Below are positions 50,849-62,616 of a DNA stretch of 64,000 bases, piece after piece; positions within the stretch are counted from its first letter, which is position 1, and each line of letters opens with the position of its first letter. Origin of the DNA: Brachynemurus nebulosus (lineage: Eukaryota > Arthropoda > Insecta > Neuroptera > Myrmeleontidae); NCBI GenBank assembly GCA_035578155.1, contig JAPWDM010000015.1, positions 12,342,209-12,406,208 on the forward strand, given 5' to 3'. Position numbers and translations under genes: made by a program. The notes below the pieces were generated by a model, which did not search any database, was not told the origin of the DNA, and saw only the letters and a list, made by a program, of their open reading frames with translations.

Positions 50849-50850
<2 letters not shown>

Positions 50851-50861
50851 CCTTTCCATAT

Positions 50862-52791
50862 AAAACTGGGTAGATAGGCTCAACATTAAACCAAAATGAT
50901 ATCAAACTTTTCTCCTTGAACATAGTTTTCATGGTCGAATCACATGACAACTCAATTAAAGCGTCTTCCTGAAAAAAGAAAAAGTAAATTTTAGAACAAA
51001 TGTAATTTTTTCTAACCTTTAAAAGCTGCAACACATTTATTTGTCAACCAGCTAGAATTTAAAAAAAACTATAGCAAAAAAAAAATCAATTAAAATTTGT
51101 ATATACCTCGGCTGCTGCTAAGTTGAAGTCTTTTAAATTATCCTCTTCAAATGGATTTTGTATCCACTTATAGGTAGCCGCTACTGGTGGAAAATATCGC
51201 CTGAGTTCAAAAGACAAGCCTTTTAAGTGTTCAAGTACCATTTCTGAGATTTCTGCATCGACTGTCAGCTCATGGAAATCCACAAATTCGTGCATTAATG
51301 GAAATGCATCAAATTTATTTCCTTGGACCTTCTTATGCCATCTATCAATTTTTTTAATAGTAGAATCTACTTTTTCTTGAACGAAGAATCTATGTACATA
51401 CATCTTCTCCTTGTAATGTTAAATTTAGGATGTTCAGCGAGTTAAAAAAATCAGCTAGATATGACAGTTTTAACAGCCAAGTCTCATTGTTGAAGCAATC
51501 TTGGATAAAGTGTTTGGCCTTTTCGTTGCCTTCTTGTTCAATTTGAACCAAAAACAATCTAACTTCGTCTCGAAGTTCAAACAATCTGGAAAGAGCCTTC
51601 CCCCGGGACAACCAACGCACTTCACAATGTAGCAGCAACTGCTTATGGTCACTTCCCATTTCATCACACAATACAGCAAACAACCTTGAGTTTTTAGGTT
51701 GTGCTTTGATTAAGTTCACGACCTTTACGGCGTCTTCGAGTGTGCTTTTGAGGTCTGGATTCATTCCCTTAACCGCCAATGCCTCCCTATGAATGCTACA
51801 GTGGGTCCATTCAACTAACGGAGCTACTTCTTTGACTTTAGCTACTAGCCCCTTATGTTTTCCTGACATGGCACCAGCTCCATCGGTTGTAAGTCCGACA
51901 CAGTTGGACCAATCAATTCCATTTTCACGAATGAAACTATCCAAGGAATCAAAAATGTCTTGGCTAGTTGTACTGGTCTTGAGTGGCTAGCAAAATAACA
52001 TTTCTTCTTCAACTGATCCATGGAAATTAAACCTTACAAAACATAACAGATTAGCATTGTCAGCAATATCTGTACTTTCGTCCAACTGTAAAGAATAATA
52101 GTCACTTTCTTTCATAGCAGATATTAAACTCTCCTTTACGTTAACAGACATTTCCTCGATTCTACGTTTTACTGTGGTGTTTGATAGGGGTATTTTACCT
52201 ATCTGTTGACTTGCTTTTTCGTCAAGGAGAAGTGACGAAATTATTTTTGCCCCCGGCAAAATAAGGTTCTCACCTGCTGTGTGCGGAGCGCCATTTTTTG
52301 CTATTAGCAAAGAGAGCTGGTATGAGGCCATAGTAATTTTTTTGTTACCTTGTCCCGACGACATGTTCTCCATATTCGACCGTGTCGAAAAGTTCTTTTT
52401 TCTTATTTTGAAAAAATATCAAAGGTTTATTCAAACATTCTGGATGTTTGGTTGAAATGTGCCGCTGAAGCTTTGAAGGCTTCATACTTTCGTTAGCCAA
52501 GGTTTCGAAACAAAGTACGCATTGGGGTATAGGTTCTTCATCCGTACCTATGAACGTAAATCCATATTGAAGGTATTCAGGACAATATTTTCGAAACATT
52601 TTTTCCCCTTTCTTAACATTTGATGATCTTCGAAGTACTTTAACGTCTTTGCTAGTAGAAGGAATCATAACAGTTGACGATACTCGAGGCACTTTAACGT
52701 CTTTGCTAGTAGAAGGGCGGTTAAGCTCACCTTCGTCAGTGGATTCCTGTTTTCTCTTCACCCAAGATCCAGTTTTCAGCCAACTCTCCAT
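50862..52791 (-). pseudogene. hAT-2 transposase (ZBED-type), one intron, C-terminus lost
   Basis: Start ATG at 52791 (MESWLKTGSWVKRKQESTD). The N-terminus has a repeated Ser/Thr motif (PSTSKDVKV, two copies) and then a BED finger (CVLCFETLANESMKPSKLQR with HISTKHPE). The core follows: FHGSVEEEMLFC, a stop (TAG near 51987), then WSNCVGLTTDGAGAMSGKHK, WTHCSIHREALAVK and HCEVRWLSRGKALSRLFELR. A GT-AG intron of 138 bp (50969-51106) joins LAAAE to EDALIELSCDS in frame. Frameshifts lie near 52370 and 51400. The dimerisation domain that normally follows FWFNVEPIYPVL is gone, replaced by the microsatellite. It is related to vertebrate and insect ZBED5/SCAND3-like hAT proteins. Confidence 0.9.
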
Positions 52792-53302
52792 CGTCGTAAA
52801 TAGTCACAACACTACTTCACTGTTTTAAACGAAAACGCTAGAAAAAGTACCAAGTCACTGCCAATCGTATGCTCTTAATCGAGCGAATGCAGTTGTCAGA
52901 CTGAGTGAGAACTGAGAACAAGAACCGAACGGAGACCAGGACTGTGCGAGTGAAAGAGTTAGGCATGGTGGGAGGAAACCGGTCAAATCAGCGTTGCCAA
53001 ATTGAGCAAGGCGTGGTGGGGGAAAATCGGTTGAACCAGCGTTGCCAAATTGTGCATGGCCACTTAATGCTGCTGTTTTCTTCGAAGGTATTGTGAAATG
53101 CAAGTAAAATACTGGCAATCATTGTAACACGAAATTTTACATTAAAAGTACTAATAATAAAAATAACACTTCTTTAAAATCAAAAGTGGTGCTAACGAAT
53201 CATTTTGGTATGTTTTTATAAATTTTCGAGAGCCAGGTCTGCATGCCGCGACCCACCTAAAATCCGCCCGCGACCCACCGGTTGGGAACCGCTGATATAA
53301 AG

Positions 53303-53820
53303 GACATAAAGGTTTTTTTTTTAAATATTGCCGAGTTCTGGGGAAGTTTACTATGAAAGTGCTCGGGCCTTATAGTGTTAATAAAGTTATATGATGTTAT
53401 CGATATTATTTGCAACGATATATCGAATAACCAATAATAATATTCACTTAATTAAATACAAACAATTATGGCGAGAAACAATGAATAGGACAATTGTTGA
53501 ATACGGTCGTATAGACAAACTGGTTGGTATAAGTACGATAAATACTATAGAAATAAAATAGAACATATTGTGATGTACTCTATAGTACTTATCGGTTATA
53601 GAACTTATTCCAATTTTTAATTTTAACCGTCAAAACCAGTATATTAACGCCATGACGGTCATAACCTATACTGGTAAAATGATCAACTGATACACTATTT
53701 TGGCAGCTAGTACACTTTATATGGAATTTTTGACGTCTTACAACGTGGTGTGTAGGTTTGCCAGATTTCACTTGACGTCTTATGACGTCAGTGACCGTCA
53801 ACGTGTTAATAAATGATTAA
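53303..53820. other. No gene; contains a dispersed repeat shared with 33563-33690
   Basis: The segment 53665-53785 is the reverse complement of 33563-33690 (for example gctgccaaaatagt and taagacgtcaagtgaaa there). It includes several gacgtc palindromes. The pogo element begins directly after it. Confidence 0.7.
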
Positions 53821-53822
53821 TA

Positions 53823-56777
53823 GGGTAGGGTGGGGCTTAAAGGTCCGCGGGTATAAAGGTCCACCATAAGTATCTAAAAAACTAGCGGTATATCGTGCGT
53901 TCTAAGTATGTACGCGAAATGAAGAGAGCGCGGGAGGCGTAACGGGGCATCGCCGGCAGTCGAGCAGCGACACTAGCCGGAGATATACGACTACATCTAA
54001 AAATATTACATGACTACTATGTAAGTAAATTTTTTCATCATTTTACTATTTAGTTTCGAGCAGTGGTTTTTCGTTTATCACACCTAAACATAATTTATTA
54101 GTGTAAGTGATTTATTTGTTTTTCACGATTTATTATTAGTTTTAGGCTCGGTTTAACGGTTATTTCGTTATAACCTCTAAAAATATTTACACGTGGTTGG
54201 GGCAAAAAGGTCCAATGTGGACCTTTTAGCCCCTCATTAATATGTGGATTAATAAAGACTTTTTTGTTTCAGTATGCGCACCTATAAAAGAAAATCGGAT
54301 CGTGGTACTAAATCTGTTGAGTTGATGCAACAGGCAGCAGATTTAGTTATCAATGAAAATAAATCATTGAGGCAGGTATGTCGTGACTATGAATTAAGTA
54401 AAACTTCATTATCAAGATTCATTAAGCGAATGAAGAATGACCCTGTTAACTTGAGATTTGGCTATGGTTCTCCACGGCAGATATTTAATAAAGAACAAGA
54501 AGCCAGTCTCACAGAATACTTGCTCAAACTTGCACAAATTTTTCACGGCATAGGTCCTAAAGAAGTTCGACGCATGGCTTATGACTGTGCCATTAAATAT
54601 AAAATAAGTGTACCGTCAACATGGCATACAAATAAAATGGCTGGTAGAGATTGGATGTCTGCCTTTCTCAAACGTAATACAAGTCTTTCCATAAGAAAAC
54701 CTGAAGCGACTAGCCTCAGCAGAGCTACGTCTTTCAATAAGTCTAATGTGCAAGAGTTTTACACTAAATTAGCTGACGTTGTAGATCGATTTAAATTTAC
54801 AGCTTCTTCCATATGGAATGCGGATGAAACTGGTGTATCCACCGTCACCAAACCATCAAAAATAGTTGCTGCTAAAGGAAAGCGAAATGTTGGATCAATA
54901 ACATCCGGTGAACGTGGAACTAATGTAACCCTGTCATTTCATTCGGGACGGTCCTACTGATTGCATTGGTGCTAGGAATTCTAGCGGTTGGATCACTAAT
55001 GACGAGTTTTTCCTATTTATGCAGCATTTTATCAAGCGCGTTAGACCTTCTAAAGAATTTCCTATTCTGTTGGTTTTAGACAACCATTCTTCGCACTTAT
55101 CTGTACCAACACTAGATTTAGCTAAAGAAAATGGAGTGGTCATGCTCTCTTTCCCTCCACACTGTTCTCACAAATTACAGCCACTTGACGTGTCGGTATA
55201 TGGCCCTTTTAAAAGATATCTGTCTTCAGCTCAAGATGCTTGGATGCGGAATAACGCTGGAAAAACCATGACCATATACGATATCCCTGGGATCGTCCGC
55301 ACTTCTTTACCTTTAGCTTTGACACCGAGTAACATAATGAGTGGATTCGAAAAAACTGGCATAGGTATTTCCCTTCAACCAACACAAATTTAAAGACGCT
55401 GATTTTGCATCTAGTTACGTAACGGACCGTCCTATGGAAACTGTCAGTAATGAGCCACAGCCTTCGACATCGTCCAATCCTCCGCCAACAATATTGTCTA
55501 ATCCACAACCTTCAACGCCGTTAGATCCGCAACCATCAACATCATATGATGCACAGATATCAACATCAGTTGATCCACACGAATGTTTTTCCCCCGAAAT
55601 CGTGCGACCACTACCTAAAGCCGGACTACGAAAGTCAACCATTAATAGGAAGCGCCGAAAGACTGCTATTTTGACGGACACACCAGAAAAAGAAAATCTA
55701 CGCAAAGAACAAGAAACCTTGAGTAAGAAAAAGGCTAAAAGTGTAAACAAGAAAAGCAAAGCAACTAAAAGAGTTGAGAAAGTAAAAAAAGCTATTTTAC
55801 AAGAGGTTAATAGTGATTCCAGCTCTGACGATGAATGCTTCTGTTTGATTTGCTGCGAGAAGTACAGTGACAGTGTTCCAGGCGAAGGTTGGATTCAATG
55901 CAATCTTTGTAAACAATGGGCCCATGAAAAATGTATCTCAAACAGAGGTAGCATTTACTTTGTGTGTATTAACTGTGATTCAGAAAACGATGAGTCTGAT
56001 TAAGATAATATAGAGATACCAAGACATGTTGATTACGTTAATTTGTTGAAGTTTAATAATTAAAGAAGAGTTTAATTTTTGTGTTACGGTTAAAGAAGTA
56101 TTTTTTGTTTTTTAAAATATTGTTTGTTAAAAGTTTTTAAAAGATAATGTAAGATTAGTTATAAGATTTTAAATTTAGGCTATGTCAACATTCATAATGA
56201 ATAGTGCTGTCTTGTTTAATTGTGTTCTTCAATAGAGACTGATTAGTGATTAAACTATTATAAGCTCAACAAAGTTAGAAATTATTAGTTCGGCTGTTAC
56301 TGTTGTAATACATTTAGAAAAAAAATAATTTTGTTTATTAAAAAAATATTTTCTTTTAGAATAGAGACTTTTTAAATAATATGTATCTTGGAATTATAAT
56401 AAAGTTTTTGGTTTGTTTAAAAATTAAAATATTTTTAACTTTTTGTTTTTGGAATAAAAATAAACGACTGAATTTTATTGAACCAAATATTGTTTTAGTT
56501 CCATAAAATCGATTTTAAATAAAAATTAAATACTGGACCTTTTTGCCTCCTGCCTGCCCCTTTTTACCCCTACTATGGGGCAAAAAGGGACAGACGACAA
56601 GGTCTAGAAAAGTTGTAGAAACACATATTTCTATTATAATAATTCAACTAAAAATTGAGTCAAACATACTCAGATAACTGTTTGTTTGATTAGTGTAATT
56701 TATTTTGATATAGTAGAGTCAGTTTTCACAGTATTATTCGAAATAGTCAAATTGGACCTTTAAGCCCCGCCCTACCC
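53823..56777 (+). mobile_element. Pogo-type transposon, nearly complete
   Basis: Inverted ends: GGGTAGGGTGGGGCTTAAAG at 53823 and, as reverse complement of the right end, GGGTAGGGCGGGGCTTAAAG ending 56777, 23 of 24 bases identical. TA duplication at 53821-53822 and 56778-56779. The total is 2955 bp. Secondary copies of the ggcaaaaaggtcc / ggaccttttagcccc motif lie near 54190-54235 and 56535-56590, giving subterminal repeats at both sides. One gene in + orientation. Confidence 0.93.
54274..56003 (+). pseudogene. Pogo-type transposase with C-terminal cysteine finger
   Basis: MRTYKRKSDRGTKSVELMQQ begins an N-terminal psq-like helix-turn-helix (SLRQVCRDYELSKTSLSRF). A CENP-B-like region follows (MAGRDWMSAFLKRNTSLSIR). 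Catalytic residues: Asp in IWNADETGV, Asp in PILLVLDNHSSHLSV and a third Asp in CSHKLQPLDVSVYGPFKRYL. Lesions: near 54935 a frameshift, probably with loss of about 25 codons, before HFIRDGPTDCIGARNSSGW; and a one-base frameshift near 55370-55380 before DADFASSYVTDRP. The C-terminus (55434-56003) has a Pro/Ser-rich linker, a Lys-rich basic stretch and a finger, CFCLICCEKYSDSVPG then CNLCKQWAHEKC, ending CINCDSENDESD. The fragment at 24.1-24.8 kb has the same layout. Confidence 0.9.
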
Positions 56778-56943
56778 TAGTAATAATAATACAATTTTAA
56801 GGAAATAGGCTATTTCAAATAGCGGAAATAACTAGTATTGAAAATAAAAGGTTGTAACCTGTAATTACAGATTAGTTGTAAACTTGTAATCGTAAAATAT
56901 TAGTACCATCAAGTGGACCAGAAATAAAAAAAATTGTACAAAA

Positions 56944-58490
56944 ATGAAGAAAAGTAAGTTATGGACGTATTTTAAAAAGAAAGGTAATGGAGCTATTTGT
57001 TCTATTTGTAAAAAATACGTAAAAACATTTGGGAATACTTCGAATCTTGCTGCCCACATGAAACATCATGAAGTTGACGATGACTCATCACAGAGGTAAC
57101 TATTTTTTTAAATAAGAAATTAATGCATTTAATACCTCCGAAAAAGCTGAAATTTAAAATCCAGTAGCTTGATTGAGAGTTTTTTCCCTATTTCAGTAAA
57201 TTAGAGAGTTCTTTTGCACAATCGACATCTTCTAATACTCTAGAAACAAGCAAACAAGATTTTGCTGTCTCAAGTACTAGTTCACCAAACAGTTCAAAAG
57301 AACTTTCACAGTTTTTATAAAATGGATCATCTACTTCATCATTTAGTACACCAAAAATAAATAAGGCATTTGAAAACATATGCCAATTTTTTAAAGGTGA
57401 TGCAAAATATGATCGCACAACTAACGCAATTGTTTATTTCATTTGTGTGGATAACAGAACTTTTAATGTTGCTGAAAGTAAAGGTTTCAAATATTTAATG
57501 AAAAAATAGTACATTTGTATAAAGTTTCTTCTCGGGAAACTATTAAAGTAAAAATTGATACAAAATATGATAAAATTTCAAATATTGTAAAAGAAAAATT
57601 TAAAAATGTGAAATATTTTTGTATTGCTACAGATATTTGGACTGAGACGATGCGTAATACAAGCTTTCTAGGCATTACAGCTCATTTTTTGTGCCACACT
57701 GAGTTAAAATCAATCGCGATCGGTGTATTTGAATTACACGAAAATCATACTGCAGAGTACATTGATAACTGTCAGAAACCTTAATACACTGGGGGATTGA
57801 AAGAGAAAAAGTTATGGCTGTCGTAACAGATTGCTACTTGAGGCTATGACGAAAAAAGCATCTGCTGAACAATACATCACTATCTCGAAAGTAGTGCCTA
57901 TGATAAGTTGCGCTATAGATCAATACAATGATATAAAAGTCAGTTTCAGCATTGCAGGCGATCTAAACCATAATATTTTACTAGAAATATAAAAACGTTT
58001 TGGGCAACTTGAGTATTCATTTTTGTTGGCCGTGTCTACTTTTTTTAGATCCCCTTTTTAAAAACTGACATTTCAAAAAACCAGATGCATGTGCTAAAAC
58101 TATATCAAAAATATGAAAATTGATATCTGACAATAAGCAAGTGTCTCCTATTTCATCTACATCGTCTGAAGATGAAGAGAACAAAGAATTGGATTTTTGG
58201 AAGTACCACAAATCATTGGCGCATACACAAATAAAAAAAAAGAAGATTGATGGTTATGACGAATTAACATTACATCTCGCAGCACCGGTTAGTACATTAA
58301 AAGCTAATGTGTTGTAATCATGGCACGAGATGCAAGGATCACACCCCAACTTATTTAAAATTGCAATGTGTCACTTACCCATAGTAGCCACATCGGTACC
58401 GGCTGAACGCCTCTTCTCTAAAGCTGGAGCAACTGTCACACAAGCTAGGAATAGACTTGGCGGTAAAAGATTATCTAAATTACAGTGAAG
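56944..58490 (+). pseudogene. hAT-3 transposase (ZBED-type), with one intron, decayed
   Basis: ATG at 56944 opens MKKSKLWTYFKKKGNGAICS, a BED finger (CSICKKYVKTFGNTSNLAAH with MKHHE). The exon ends at 57095, and a GT-AG intron of 102 bp (57096-57197) joins DDSSQ in frame to SKLESSFAQSTSSNTLETSK. Later motifs: YFCIATDIWTETMRNTSFLG near 57620 and, near 58325-58490, the hAT dimerisation motif VPAERLFSKAGATVTQARNR. Stops and frameshifts are frequent after 57320, and the central core is largely unreadable. No terminal repeats or 8-bp duplication were found around it, so its limits are unknown. It is the third hAT of the window and the most decayed. Confidence 0.85.
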
Positions 58491-59182
58491 ATTCTTGTTA
58501 TAATACACCCTGATCAGATAGAAATGCAATTATATTTGTATCTCTTTTTAAATACAAAATTCAGAATATACAGGTTGATAACTATGAATTGCGATTTCGA
58601 TGTGTATACAAATGTATATGATAATTGTTTGCAATACAGTCTAGTGCAAAATATTTAATAATCAGTCAAAAACTTATTATAAAAAATAAATGTATTTCGT
58701 ATTAAAAATGCATTTCATATTTAATACAAGAAACACCTATATACAAATTACATATTCGTAGTACATGTTTAAAAGGAATAAAAAATATATTTCTTTCTTT
58801 CTTAAAAAGATTACGAAATATGTTTCTTTTTTTCTCGCACGTGTATTATAGAAAGAATCCTTGGTGTATTGTTTTTAGGTTCAGTAGACATGAAATATTG
58901 GGAAACTTAAGGAGATATTCTAGTCTAGAGAGCTGAAAAAAGCGTGTTTTTTTTTAATAACTTTTTCCTCGAAAATATTAAGAGATTTTTGTGTGAAATT
59001 TTTTTATTTGTATATAAATTACTTAAGATTTATGGAAAAATGTATGTATTTTACAAAAGATTGTTACACTAATGCGTTTTTCCCGTTTTTCTCGGAACTC
59101 GTATTTTCAAATTCTTACTGTTTTCGAGAAAAAAATATTAAAAAAAACTTTTTTCAGTTCTTTAGACTAAAATTATCCCCTT
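58491..59182. other. AT-rich, no gene supported
   Basis: Probably the 3' part of the hAT-3 relic followed by old non-coding DNA. A 73-codon frame at 58993 has no recognisable motif. Confidence 0.4.
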
Positions 59183-60629
59183 CCCAGTGTACATGTGATG
59201 TAACAAGGAAATAACAAGTTACGTAACTTTTTTGACTTATGGGTGACATAACAATTATATAAAATTAGAGTTTTATGTTATATACCTAATTGTTACCTGT
59301 ATGTTACGTAACAGTTACATGCCATTGTGACTGTAATAAAATGTCACATTTGTGACTGCTATGTTACGTTTAGATGATGTATCAAGGTTGCTTTGATAAA
59401 ACGTCACAGTGTGACTCTTATGTTATGTCTTCGCAACCTAACAATGTTACTTTGATAAAACCTCATAGAACTGACTCTTATGTTATGTTTTTGTGACGTA
59501 TAAACGTTACTTTAATGAAATGTCACAACCATGACTCTTTTGTTATGTCCTGATGACCTAACAATGTCATTGGAAAAAACGTCACAATAGTACTCCTATG
59601 TTATGTTTTTGTGACGTATTAACGTTGTTTTAATGAAATGTCACAATCATGACTCTTTTGTTATGTTTTTGTGACGTATCAATATTAATAAAACATTTCA
59701 CTTGTCACTTTTGTGAAATGTTTTGTTACCATATTAATTTTAAATGTATCAATTCTTGAGGAATTATCCATTTAAAGATTCCTGCAGTTTTTCAATCTAT
59801 CCTATGTTGGCGTTTGATGTAATTAAATTTCATCCATCCATTTTTGTATAAGTTGATTTATGTTATTTGTTATATGGGTTATGGGGTTATATTATATAAT
59901 ATAACCCCATAATATATGATATAACCCCATAATATATATAATATAACCCCATAACCCATATAACAAATAACATAAATCGACTTATACAAAAATGGATGGA
60001 TGAAATGGATGAACGAATGTTTTATTAATATTGATACGTCACAAAAACATAACAAAAGAGTCATGATTGCGACATTTCATTAAAACAACATTAATACGTC
60101 GTTAAAACAACGTTAATTTTGTTACATATTAATTCAAAAATGAAACTTTTATGAAAATTCTTGTGAGGCGTTATTTACTATTTTGTGATATATATTAATA
60201 TATAACGATCAGAATAAATAAGTGAGTTTGGTCTAGTGGTTAAGATTGTCGATAATTTAAAAGATGCTTCAGCTTGGATAATGGATCGAAACCTGCAACA
60301 GTCAACAAAAAAAAAAATAACAATAATTTAGGTGTATGTATATGTCAATAAGTTGGTAATATGTGTATGTAATGTTAATAAGAAACAAAAAAAGGGAATT
60401 TTTAATTTGCTTTTTGCAAAAGAATGCGTAATTTTTATCTATAAGGTAACATCAAAGTTATATTTTCCTAAAACGTAACAAGAACATAACAATGTTACGT
60501 CACATTGTTACGTTTATAAGTGGGAAATTGTAAGTTACATGTGAGTCATATGTGACTCACATGTTATGTAACATGTGACTTTCAGTTCTGTCACTGTGAC
60601 ATAAAATTTACAGAAAAATGTTCACTGGG
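59183..60629. mobile_element. Minisatellite/hairpin element with CCCAGTG ends
   Basis: Ends CCCAGTGTACAT (59183) and, as reverse complement of the right end, CCCAGTGAACAT (ending 60629). The left part (about 59325-59700) is a minisatellite of roughly 60-bp units built on gtgactcttatgttatgttt and gtcac palindromes. Its last unit, 59636-59694, recurs inverted at 60016-60078. Between them is a hairpin whose arms (aacataaatcgacttataca and complement) flank ataaccccataatata repeats. Near the right end is a strong palindrome, catgtgagtcatatgtgactcacatg. It has no coding capacity. A target duplication was not found. Confidence 0.65.
60223..60317 (+). ncRNA. tRNA-like SINE head with A-rich tail
   Basis: Contains a good RNA polymerase III A box (tggtctagtggttaaga, from 60229) and, about 40 bp on, a B-box-like ggatcgaaacc (60283-60293), then gtcaac and a run of eleven A. 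Spacing and order match a tRNA-derived SINE or a retroposed tRNA pseudogene. A full cloverleaf is not convincing, so it is not called as a tRNA gene. It sits inside the element at 59183-60629. Confidence 0.6.
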
Positions 60630-60659
60630 TTAATATTTTTTGATTACTTTTTAAGACTT

Positions 60660-62385
60660 GTTATCTGGGATACCAGTGTATATTTTTTTACTCCTGATCT
60701 TCTTGGTGGTACTGATATTTTACAATTATTTAAATTGCTCCACAAATTCTTACAAGGAGATGCACCCAGAGTGAAATTTAGGATTTTGATGAAACTTCGC
60801 TGGTGTGTAGAATAGGCAAAAATAAGGGACCCGTATTTTTTTTTATCGGTTATCTTCCACGTTTAGGGGGTGAAACCAGCCCCTAAATTTGGGAGTTCAA
60901 ATCGTATTTCTTAAGATATCTCGAAAACTATAAGAGGTAGAGAAAAACTTTAAACTGATGAAATGTTACTCTTTGAAAGACCTATTCACCTGTGTAGGTT
61001 AAACCAGGGCCGGGTTAATAAGAGGAGCTAGAGGGGTGAAAATGGGGGTAAATTTTCTTGTACAGCCTAAATGGTTCAATGTATCAAATTTTTGGTCTCA
61101 TAAATCGACATATGTGTGGTATCCAAGCCATATAAGGAAGAAAAATATAGGGTTGATTATATTGCATTATTATTGATTGCAAATACGTTCTATATTTTTT
61201 TTATCTTTATGTTGATTTTCATCATGAAAATGTAAATTGTTACTTTCCGATAATGATTCATGTATTTTTCAGTACTTACTTAATTGGTAATTTAGCCATA
61301 TGTATATTTTGTTACTCATATTCAATATTTTTTATACCTATTTCTACTAAAGTTCTCTGGTCTGCAAGTGTTAATGAATGTTTAACTTACTAATAATCTT
61401 ACGTTCAACAACCGCCTTTATCTTCTTACAAATTCGTTTTTAACCAAATAAACGCGGTTTATTTCTTTCTTAACATTCGTACTATTTTTCTTACTCTTTT
61501 TGTATGTTTTATAGGTGTCAACCCCATTTCCCAAATCGCAAAATTTATTACAAGGCACCTGAACAGTGAGCGAAAGACATTGCTTCTTTTTGAGCATTCA
61601 TTAACACAAGCACACCAGAGAACTTTAACTTTCGCAGAAATAGTTATAAAATATATCGAATATAAGTAAACATATATACACATGGCTAAATTAGCAATTA
61701 AGTTAATACTGAAAAATACATGAATTATTATCGGAAAGTAAAAATTTACATTTTTATGATGAAATGTATATATGAAAAAAATCAACATAAAAATAAAAAA
61801 ATATAGAACGTATTTGCAATCAATAATAATGCAATATAACCAACCCTATTTTTTTCTTCCGTATATGGCTTGGATATCACACATATTTCGAAAAAACGCA
61901 AAAACACGTGTCCCCTAATTTTTGATGCTCTTTCTATTTATGATGGCAAAAATTTGATACATTAAACCATTTAGGCTGTACAAGAAAATTTACCCCCATT
62001 TTCATCCCTCCAGCCCCTCTTATGAACCCGGCCCTAGTTTAACCTATACAAGTGAATAGGTCTTTCAAAGAGTAACATTTAATCAATTTAAAGTTTTTCT
62101 CTATTTCTTATAGTTTTCGAGATATCTTAACAAATACGATTTGAACCCCCAACTATAGGGGCTGCTTTTACCCCGTAAACGTGGAAGATGGCCGATAAAA
62201 AAAAATGCGGGTCCCTTATTTTTACCTATTCTACACACCAGCGAAGTTTCATCAAAATCCCGAATTTCACTCTGGGTGCATCTCCTTGTTAGTTAGATTA
62301 AATTTCATCTGTATATTTTTTACTCCTGGTCTTCTAAGTGGTACTGATACTTTACAATTATTTATATTGCTTCACAAATTCCCAG
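60660..62385. repeat. Fold-back element pair, arms of about 700 bp
   Basis: The left arm (about 60750-61385) and right arm (about 61597-62275) are reverse complements: cgctggtgtgtagaatagg pairs with cctattctacacaccagcg. A spacer of about 210 bp lies between. A single-arm copy is at 36640-37390. Outside the arms a block of about 72 bp occurs in direct orientation on both sides (60680-60749 and 62309-62380, both with ggtactgatattttacaatt or a close variant). The short frames within are not genes. Confidence 0.85.
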
Positions 62386-62616
62386 GGCGATTAAATTTCA
62401 CTAGAAAATAATTTCGTTATATGTACCCCTGGTGATTAAATTTAAAATTATTGTTTTTTTTTTTTGGTTAGAGTTCGGTTTACACATTGATTGGTCGATT
62501 ATCAGTAATTATCCCTTGAACGAATTTTTGGAGACTCGGACCAGAAGTCTATTTTTACAACTCTATAGATTGAAGTTACTAAAGGATTTCTATCTCCGTT
62601 TTTATGACGATAATAT
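62386..62616. other. No gene supported
   Basis: AT-rich with a T run at 62453-62465. A 62-codon frame at 62432 shows no recognisable motif. Confidence 0.35.

Larger units (their letters stand above)
50667..53294 (-). mobile_element. hAT-2 element with 8-bp duplication
   Basis: Ends CAGTGGTTCCCAACC (50667) and GGTTGGGAACCGCTG (ending 53294). Such ends are widespread in hAT elements of the Charlie/ZBED type. The 8-bp duplication ATATAAAG lies at 50659-50666 and 53295-53302. The total is 2628 bp. It encodes a ZBED-type transposase on the minus strand. The 3' part of the gene is replaced by a CA/TA microsatellite at 50762-50848, very near the left end. Confidence 0.95.

Noticed and set aside
59325..59700. 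CRISPR-like repeat array
   Set aside because: Units of about 60 bp vary throughout, with no conserved repeat and unique spacer pattern; this is a minisatellite.
60223..60300. Functional tRNA gene
   Set aside because: A and B boxes are present, but a full cloverleaf and anticodon stem are not convincing and an A tail follows; called a SINE head instead.
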